Shown: piece by piece, positions 56,148 to 64,000 of the stretch
Numbering within the stretch: position 1 is the stretch's first letter
Layout: every line of letters begins with the position of its first letter
NCBI GenBank assembly: GCA_964007475.1
Contig: OZ023273.1
Coordinates: 74,268,959-74,332,958 of the forward strand
Reading direction: 5' to 3'
From: Hybos culiciformis
Taxonomy: Eukaryota > Arthropoda > Insecta > Diptera > Hybotidae
Length of the DNA: 64,000 bases
The notes under the pieces: model-generated
Seen by the model: only the letters and a program-made list of their open reading frames with translations
The model's database searches: none
Told to the model about the DNA's origin: nothing
Translations under genes and position numbers: made by a program

Positions 56148-56905
56148 TTAAGAGGTTTAAAATATTTCAACGGATTGTTTTTTTTTAATTAAAAATAATT
56201 TTTGTATTTATATTCATCTACTCGTAATGTTCTATTGTAACATAACATGAAATGTAAATTCAAATTATTGTTATTTAAAACAAGTATTAGAAACTTTCAA
56301 AATTGGTTAAAAGAAAATTAGATAAGATTAAATTTAATTTAAAACAAAAATTAATTTCGGAATACAACTATATCAATAAACACTAGCTGGTGGCTATATC
56401 AATACACACTAGCTGGTAGCTGGCTTCTGCCACCTATAGCAGGAACTTCACACTAGCATTTCTTTTCTTTTAAAAGACCTGAAAACCAAACCTCCTTATC
56501 TAATTAAAGGCATGATTTTTTTTTTCTTAAAATTTTATTACAAAAAGAAATATTTAAAAATTACTTTATTTTTACACTAAAAATTTATTAGATTCTATAT
56601 TACATAAATTTTTTTTTATATTAAAATTACAAATTTCAATAATTAATCAATGTCCTTATATGGTTGATTGATTATTTGTTTTCTATAATTTTTTTTTTTT
56701 GATAATTCAAATTTTTAATTTTGCATAAAAAATTATTTTTGTATCACCCATATAATGTAAGCTCCTTTTTATAAAATTTAAACAAGTAATTTTTATGAAA
56801 TTGAAACAAATAATTTTTATTAAATTGAAACAAGTAATAGTGTTGATTTGGTACAGGAGTTTTCTACGTTGTAATATGCAATTTGTCTTTCTTGTTGATA
56901 ATCAT
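56148..56905 (+). repeat. Third, partial copy of the 3.4-4.7 kb region
   Basis: Matches 3440-4725 with deletions. It starts just upstream of the peptide TATA box (AAGAGGTTTAAAATATTTCAACGG) and ends in the Tc1 fragment (TGCAATTTGTCTTTCTTGTTGATAATCAT). The peptide gene itself is not included. It is more diverged than copies 1 and 2. Confidence 0.85.
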
Positions 56906-57869
56906 TAATTTGAATGTCGTTGTTAGACGATCAACATTTTGAATATGTCTGTTTTGTTGACAATCAACAATTTGAATATGAAAAATCATGAAAATAAAAT
57001 AATTTTAAAAATATATAGTATTGAAATCTATGTTTTGACCGATCGATCCAGTGGAGTAGCTACCATACGACCCCAAATACAAAAGAATTGATCTATATTA
57101 ATTTTTTCGAACAAAACAAATGAATTATTTTTACCAGTATTTTCATTTAAACTAAATCTAAGTTTATACAAGTCTCATATTTGTTTCATTTCACGCATTT
57201 TTGCCTGTCTTGGTATTAAAAAAAAACAAAAGAGCTGTCATGGGACACAGATTGGAACGTAGCTCCTTAGCGTACATATAAGTAATTTTCGTTTTTTATC
57301 AATTCAAAATTTTATTAATTTAAAAAGAAACTTTTTTCTTCTTTTCCCAGTTTTCTCTAATTTTGCATTTTTTTCATTTAAAGAAACCTTTTTTAAGGAG
57401 CAATTTTAGACTGTTTTTTCGAATTTCGAAGATCTTTTTTGACATCGAAAATTCAAAAAGCTAAAACTAAGAGTCTGTTCACTTATTAGTGATTATAAAA
57501 AAAATTGAAATCGGATTAGATATTCCAGATTTTTTAATTTGTGAACGACACGATTTTACTGCCGTTATTTAAAAAAATGAAATAATTTTGTCCTAAAGCC
57601 GTTCACAAATTCAAATTTACTTCTTAAAATTCTGCAAAGGGAAATTTTAAATTTCCCATAACAAACTAAATTTGTAGGTCTACTTTTAAGTGAATTCAAA
57701 AACTAAAATTGTATAGAAAAGAAAAAAGCGGCAAAAATGGGTAACAAAATTCGGTCGGTCACGTATTATTATAAGTTTTTGATTTCAGTCAGCCAAATAT
57801 TATTTTATAAGTAGTTGATTTTAGCAGAATATACAGAATGCAGAAAATTACGTCCTCAATTTAGAAATT

Positions 57870-59345
57870 GTGACTTTAAGTTTATCAATTTTCATACAAC
57901 GTTCAATAAAAAACTATTACTATTTGCCGCGAGAGGGACTGTTTACATTTTATCAAATCATATAAAATGCGACGGCGTCGACTCATTATTTAAACTTTAA
58001 AAAAATTAACAGGTATCGTTAATATTGACTGTTTTGACAACCCATTTATTTAAATTTTTTTCACCCATAAGTATGTGCCTTTTTTCGCCATAGGAGTCGC
58101 TATTTGGAGATTTAAATAAGTGAATACTTATAAATTTAAATTTTTTGTTTTTGTTGTTTTTGCAACACAAAAAAAAAAGAAATATCATAAGCCAAAATGG
58201 CAAAGTATCGAAATATTTAACGCCGGCAGACGACTTGACTTGCCTTGGTACCGAATAGCGCCTTTATATTGGCAAAATAATACTGACAAAATTATACAAG
58301 ATTTTTATTAACATTGAAATTAGTATGAAAATCTAAATTTTATTTGAACTATAAAATATTAATTAGTTAATAATAAAAAATTAATATTTAATAAATATTT
58401 TATTTTATAAATATTTTATAAATTGAAATAAAATTTAAGTTTATCAATTTTCATACAAAGTTCAATAAAAAATACAAGAGCCGGCGGGACGTTTGATAGA
58501 TGTGAAACATCGGAATTATTTTGTACAGAAAAGAAAACTTAAAAAAAATTAACAGGTATCGTTAATATACTTATAAATTTTAATTTTTTGTTTTTGTTGT
58601 TTTTGCAACACAAAAAAAAAACAATTGTCAGCCGTGGCAAAGTATCGAAATATCTAACGCCGGCAGACGACTTGACTTGACTTGACTTGGTACCGAATAG
58701 CGCCTTTATATTGATAAAATTATACAAAATTTATATTTATTTACATTGAAATTAGTATGAAAATCTAAATTTTATTTGAAATATAAAATATTAATTAGTT
58801 AATAATAAAAAAATAATATTTTCTAAGTATTTTATTAATATTTTATAAAATCAAATAAAATTTAAGTTTTCATCAAATCATATAAAATGCAACGGCGTCG
58901 ACTCATTATTAAACTTTAAAAAAATTAACAGGTATCGTTAATTTACTTATAAATTTTAATTTTTTGTTTTGTTGTTTACAACACAAAAAAAACAAATATC
59001 ATAGCCAAAATGGCAAAGTATCGAAATATCTAACGCCGGCAGATGACTTGACTTGCCTTGGTACCGAATAGCGCCTTTATATTGGCAAAATTATACCAGA
59101 TTTTTATTAACATTGAAATTAGGATGAAAATCTAAATTTTATTTGAACTATAAAATATTAATTAGTTAATAATAAAAAATTAATATTTACTAAATATTTT
59201 ATTTTATAAATATTTTATAATTTAAAATAAAATTTAAGTTTATCAATTTTCATACAAAGTTCAATAAAAAATACAAGAGCCGGCGGGACGTTTGATAGAT
59301 GTGAAACATTGGAATTATTTTGTACAGATAATATTGATAGATAAC
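57870..59345. repeat. Tandem repeat of 370-560 bp units
   Basis: The block GCAAAGTATCGAAATATYTAACGCCGGCAGA ... CTTGGTACCGAATAGCGCC occurs at about 58199, 58633 and 59008, and TTAACAGGTATCGTTAAT at 58009, 58549 and 58927. Unit lengths vary by internal deletion. The GC-rich block is better conserved than its AT-rich surroundings. Confidence 0.8.
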
Positions 59346-59520
59346 TTTGATAGAATTTTGGATTTTAATTTTATAAATTTCATTGGATGTTTACTATTCT
59401 TTTTGTTTTATTTCTATTAATTATTAATGCAAACCAAAGAACACAATATTTATTAAAATACCTAAAAAAATATAATAAAAATATAATATTTTTTTTTAAC
59501 TTTTTTTTTTTGTTAATCAT

Positions 59521-59660
59521 GTACCGACAGACGCCGACGCGATCATATTTTTGGTCAATGCGGCTTAGCAGCGATATTTTCAAAGTTTTTTGGAACTGCT
59601 GCTAAAAAAAAAAATCATTGCTCGCTCAAAATCTATGATCGCGTCGGGATGTGTACCGAC
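59521..59660. mobile_element. Small MITE with CCGACGCGATCATA arms
   Basis: GTACCGACAGACGCCGACGC(GATCATA) is matched in inverse by TATGATCGCGTCGGGATGTGTACCGAC. About 140 bp. Confidence 0.6.
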
Positions 59661-59932
59661 ACTATGTACTGACACTAAAGTGTTCAAATTTTTAATAAAT
59701 TTTTCCATAAGAGCGTAGAATAAGGAACTACGTTCCTAAAATTTTGAGTATTCTGAGAGAAATTGTGAAGAAAAACAAAAAAAATTCAAGCAAAACAATT
59801 GATCTATTCATTTATAAATGCAAAATAATTGATCTATTGTTAAAACAATCACAAAAATGCACCGTTACTATTTAAATTAATTATTCTGCTTCGTTCTTAA
59901 ATAAAGTTTTAAAAATTTATTATTTAAAAAAA

Positions 59933-60860
59933 ATGCCCCGTGGTAAACCCATTTCACCGGCCGTAAGGGAAATTATCGTGGAAGGGTGCAAAAAAGGTAA
60001 ATCCAGCTATCAAATAGCAACGGAAACTTTTTTATCTCGTTCGTCGGTTCAAAATATCATCAATTTATTTAAAAATGAAAGTAATATTAAAGTTAAGAAA
60101 AAGTGTGGTCGTCCAACAATTGCAAATGATTGAGACAGGCGGACTCTGCGGTCAATTATAAAAGAAGATCGTCGTACCAACGCCGCTGATATCACTGCTA
60201 AATGGAAAAATGCAATTGAATTATCTGTTGACACATGTAAAAGGAACTTAAGAAAAATGGGTTATAAATTTTACAAGGTAAAAATTTTCAAAAAATTAAT
60301 AGATATGAGTAGGTTTAATTTTATGCTTAACATAAAAAAAATTGTAGGCTAATGAAAAACCTCTTTTAACTTCTGAGGCACGGTTCGAAGTATCTCTAGG
60401 TGATACTCGAAAACGTGTCATTCGAACAAAAAATGAAGCGTTCCACAAAGATTGTTTGAAACGAACAGTTAAGTTTCCGGCCTCACTGATGATGTAGAGA
60501 TGTGTGTAAGGTCAAGAAGTCAGAGATTTTGTATTAATTGATGGAATAATCAATGCGAACGGGAATTTATTTTTGAACAAGATGGCGCTTCATGCCATAC
60601 GGCTAAATCTACAAAGATCTGGCTTCAAGCCCACGAAGTTCCAGTTTTAAGTTGATCTTCAAGCAGTCCAGATTTGTCTCCTATTGAGACTTTGTGGCAC
60701 GTTATGAAAAAAGAACTTCGTAGTAATCCAGTACGAACAAAGGAGTCGTTACGTGCTAAAAAGAAATACGGGTTTCTTTTTCTAAAGAAAAATGTCAAAC
60801 ATTAGTGTCAACAATGCCTTTAAGAATTGACCGGAAAGGCGATTTAAGAATTAACCGGAA
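59933..60860 (+). pseudogene. Tc1-like transposase, copy 2, internally deleted
   Basis: Here the first helix-turn-helix is open (MPRGKPISPAVREIIVEGCK ... YQIATETFLSRSSVQNIINLFK) to a TGA at 60131-60133, which is CGA in copy 1. The intron interval 60278-60347 is kept. About 90 bp are deleted in exon 2 near 60375, removing the first catalytic Asp (WSDEA); the EQDG and PIETLW motifs remain. Each copy carries damage the other lacks. Confidence 0.85.
60278..60347 (+). other. Putative intron in Tc1 transposase, copy 2
   Basis: Same 70-bp GT-AG interval as at 51983-52052. Confidence 0.6.
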
Positions 60861-61025
60861 AGGCGATGCAACAAAATGGTAGATCAATACTTTTGCTGAA
60901 TTTACTAAATATATCAACTTTCTCGCTTTAAATAATAATGGAATTTTTAAGAATTTAAAGTGAATATAGTAATTACAATATATTTTTTTGTTATTATAAG
61001 AAATATTATTTTTCGAAAATAAATA

Positions 61026-61937
61026 ATGGAGAGGGCTGGGTTGTGGGTCGGGTTTTGTTTTTGGCCCATAAGTCATAATAAATAAAATAAAGTATGTAGT
61101 GTTGTATCTTGTTGGAAAGGTAATTTACTAACGCGACTTTTCTCCGAAGTAAGTATAGTGATTCAAAAAACTCAAAAAATGTTATGACCATTTTTGTGCG
61201 TAAGTGAAAAAATGTAAAAAAAAAAAAGTGGCTGGGTTGTGGGTCACCTAGAAAAACCTCATTAAAATGAAAAAATATGAAGTAAAACCTCGATAAATAT
61301 CGAAAATATTAATTTTAGAAGCCTTCAATGGCAAAAATAATCTCAAAAAGTGAAAATTGAAAAAAGTTGGTTTTTTGGGTTTAGTTGTCTTTTTTTGCAG
61401 AGACATGACTCACAATAGAAAAACATGCATTAAAACACTGGTCAAATCAGATAAAATACTTTACACTGACAAAACTAACAATATTTGACATCTACATACG
61501 CTGTATATGCCACACAGTGGAATAAAATGGTGACCCACAACCCAGCCAATCGCTGACCCACAACCTAACCATGACGTCATTTTGACAGACGACGAAAAAA
61601 AAAAATGTCCACTCGTATATCATCACAATGCCATACCCATTCGAAAAATATAAGATTTAAACTAAATGTTAATGCATTCAATTCAGCTTTAACGATTTAT
61701 TTACACAACAAAATGGAACTTTGAAAAAATCTTTAAATCACTTTTTTTAACGATTTTCACACATGGTGTATGCAGCTTGTATAAGCAATATGTTCATTCA
61801 CTTCGGTGTTTGCTTAAAAACTACCTTGAGTCAAAACAAAAATTTGACAGTAGTTAGATACGCCATTTTTACTTTGCATGACAGAAAAAATTAGCTGACC
61901 CACAACACAGCCCGACCCACAACCCAGCCCTCTCCCC
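61026..61937. mobile_element. TA-flanked MITE, copy 2 (912 bp, uninterrupted)
   Basis: Same termini as 52801-54285 and TA on both sides (61024-61025, 61938-61939). It provides the empty site for H5. Confidence 0.85.
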
Positions 61938-62228
61938 TACATATAGTTCTTTTAATTTTTCTTAATAAAACCTAGTATTAAACGTTTTATTTTCCAAAGT
62001 TAGAAATATTTAACATGGATCAATTCTTTTTGCCTTTGGGCTCGTAGCAAGAGTAAGCAAAGCATAGGGGCCGTCTAAGTTTAGGGGCCCCTTGTAATAC
62101 TTGTAATACAGTTTTTTTTTTTTTATTCGATTCGGACCAAGCTTCAAGTTGAATGAAAAACTAATTATACAGCAGCGAAGCTTTTATTTTTTTTATAACT
62201 CACATCAGAGAAATGCATCAGTACACTT

Positions 62229-62678
62229 TCAAAATTAGCCAGAGCCCAAATTAGCCAGAGATTTACAGGGATTTACTATAACAAACTTGTTTAATTTTTT
62301 AGAACCAAAAAACATTATTCAGTTACCGGAAAAAGAAATATTAAAAAAAATCTCAAAAAAATATTCCAAAATTATATCTGACCAATTTTCTAATCAGTAC
62401 ATGCAATTAATTTCTCTTTTAAAAAAAGATTTGTTGTTTGGATAGTGAGTTTTCAGAAGTATATTTAGTATTAATGTTATTTCTTACTCTGCCAGTCACA
62501 GTTGTTAGTGTGGAAAGAACATTCAGCAAATTAAAAATCATAAAGGAGTACAAAAGGCCAAGGTAGATTACGTGATCTGTCGCTATTATGTATTGATCAC
62601 AAAGAAGGTGCCAAAATGGAAATAAGTGATAATTTTAACGATTTTGCAAGTGCAAAACCTAGAAAAAAGAAATTTTAA
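62229..62678 (+). pseudogene. hAT transposase C-terminal fragment, copy 2
   Basis: Same as 54580-55026; without the 4-bp insertion the end reads DHKEGAKMEISDNFNDFASA through to the stop. The TAG after KRPR and the missing upstream domains keep it inactive. Confidence 0.8.
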
Positions 62679-63039
62679 TTTAGTTACTTAATATTCTCAT
62701 TATTATTATTATTATTACTACTTTTATAATATAAAATTAACGTATAAAAATTATAAAGAATTTTTTTGTATTTCTTTAATAATTTTTAAATTTTTTCACA
62801 GGGGCCTTTCCATCATTGTGGCATAAGGGCCTGAAATTTCTAGCTACGCCTTCTTTGTATTTGTGTCATGAAAACATTTTTTTTTTTTATTAAAGTAAAA
62901 AACATTTTACTTCAAAATTTCATTTCTTCTGTTTAAAACAAATATTTTTTTTTTGTGAAAATATGTTGAATTCTACAAGGGATAACTTAAGGGGGTATTC
63001 TGGTCTAGAAATTTGAAAAAATCTTTTCTTTTTTTTTTT

Positions 63040-63286
63040 TTCATTTTTTTTTTTTGGTATTTGTCTGTATTGAAATATTGTGAGTGATATTATTTTTGTT
63101 TAGGTATTACGGAATATTCAATGTGAAACATTTAATGAATGGAATCAAGCATTTAATGAATGGAAGAGGCATTTAATGAATGGAAGAGGAATTTAATGAA
63201 TGGAATGAAGCATTTAATGATTGCATGTGTATTGACGCATATAATATTCAATTTAGCGATCTAAATTCTATACTACTAAATACAAC
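63040..63286 (+). mobile_element. Helentron-like element H7, 3' half
   Basis: Duplicate of H6 with the same GAATGGAAGAGG-type core, followed by the left part of the CATAGATTAAG MITE (63287-63459), cut off by the LINE. Confidence 0.6.
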
Positions 63287-63458
63287 TATAGATTAAGAAT
63301 ACAGAAAGATGGGAAGCTTCATACAAAATTTTTTCAGTCTTTTTTGGTATTTTTATGTGAAGGTGCTAGTAAAACTAAATAAAATTCTTTTCATATATTG
63401 ATAATTATCACGTATTTTATTTTGTTTTACTAACACATTCACATAAAAATACCAAAAA

Positions 63459-64000
63459 TAATTTATTTATTTATTTATTTATTTCAAATGCTTAATACAA
63501 GCGAGCGAATACAACTTAATTATAATAAAATTAAATATATATACAATCAATTTAATAAGGGATGTAAGAATATAGACAAAGCAGCAGTATTTACTATTAT
63601 ATAATGTATCACTTAGTTCGAATTAATTAAAAAATTATGATAACATTTACTTTTAAAAGAAGGACTTTCGAAAACGTATAACTGAAGAAGGAAATGATAT
63701 CGGTTATAAATTTTGAATAGGGAGTTAAGTGGGCTATATTGACCATAATTGGTTCGGGAAAATTGAATACTAATGACATCAAAATTTCTAAGACTTCTTG
63801 AGGGCACATTGAAAAATAAATTAGACATTAAACAGCTACTTGTCGTTTTTCCTTCGATGACTTTATGGATAAAGCTGAACGACAAATAAGCTCTTCTATT
63901 CTCCAGACTTGGGAGATTTAGAAGTTGAAGTCTGTCAGTGTATGGAGGTAAATTTAAATTATCCTGCCAATTGAGTCGCCTTAAAGCGAAACGAAGGAAA
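63459..64000 (-). mobile_element. jockey/CR1-like LINE, 3' end
   Basis: On the minus strand a coding frame ends at 63613. It is followed by about 125 bp of 3' UTR and an (AAAT)n tail (63461-63485), the usual LINE 3' end. The element continues beyond the window. Confidence 0.8.
63613..64000 (-). CDS. LINE ORF2 C-terminus (partial)
   Basis: The frame is open from the window edge to the stop at 63613. It reads RLNWQ, LPPYTDRLQLLNLPSLENRRAY, then VPSRSLRN, SRTNYGQYSPLNSLFKIYN: the tail that follows the reverse transcriptase in jockey/CR1-type LINEs. No stop or shift is seen over about 128 codons, so the copy may be young. The RT and endonuclease domains would lie to the right, outside the window. 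Confidence 0.8.
   Translation of the reverse strand, partial: FLRFALRRLNWQDNLNLPPYTDRLQLLNLPSLENRRAYLSFSFIHKVIEGKTTSSCLMSNLFFNVPSRSLRNFDVISIQFSRTNYGQYSPLNSLFKIYNRYHFLLQLYVFESPSFKSKCYHNFLINSN

Larger units (their letters stand above)
56906..63460 (+). repeat. Second large duplication, copy 2
   Basis: Direct repeat of 51122-55870. It lacks H5 and contains an extra segment at about 57225-59737. Confidence 0.9.

Noticed and set aside
63613..63809. Second minus-strand frame inside the LINE end (63627-63809)
   Set aside because: It overlaps the recognisable LINE ORF2 tail in another frame and has no features.

Overview
This is a nuclear, AT-rich insect contig. It probably comes from a holometabolous insect and possibly a beetle, but the sequence does not fix the order. 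The evidence is eukaryotic: insect-type mitochondrial DNA inserted in the nucleus (NUMTs), an errantivirus, BEL/Pao, Tc1, hAT and piggyBac transposons, a jockey/CR1-like LINE, a GT-AG intron, and TATA and polyadenylation signals. Almost everything recognisable is a repeat or a decayed mobile element. The best candidates for host genes are two copies of a short secreted peptide gene and one first exon of an acyl-CoA synthetase/luciferase-like gene.

Layout. Positions 1-7432 and 10753-18112 are near-identical direct copies of one block. Each holds a LINE remnant, the peptide gene on the minus strand, a Tc1 transposase remnant and a NUMT (ND1, tRNA-Leu, 16S, tRNA-Val, 12S). Copy 2 continues through the 12S start into the mitochondrial control region, then a 200-N gap. 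After the gap come a palindrome array and an internally deleted BEL/Pao element with an env-like tail (19.1-21.4 kb). From 21.4 to 36 kb the DNA is AT-rich and gene-poor, with several MITEs, tRNA-Tyr-derived SINE-like repeats, the synthetase-like exon, and Helentron-like elements with a long hairpin and a changeable minisatellite core. An errantivirus at 36607-43550 has almost identical LTRs and a TGCA target duplication. It sits inside one Helentron-like copy and carries a foreign insertion in pol. From 44.0 to 47.5 kb there is a satellite of about 110 bp, interrupted by a hAT-type MITE with an exact 8-bp duplication and by a SINE-like unit. A broken piggyBac follows (47.7-49.5 kb). A second large direct duplication (51.1-55.9 and 56.9-63.5 kb) carries a hAT element containing an intron-bearing Tc1 pseudogene and a MITE. 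The window ends in a minus-strand LINE.

Main point. The two peptide genes lie in otherwise near-identical blocks. They share the promoter, all 39 N-terminal residues (signal and pro-region), the stop position and the 3' UTR. Their mature regions are unrelated and both are in frame: 40 residues with three FLKP-type heptads in one, 18 hydrophobic residues with IN repeats in the other. That pattern suggests a rapidly diversifying effector peptide family of the venom or antimicrobial type.
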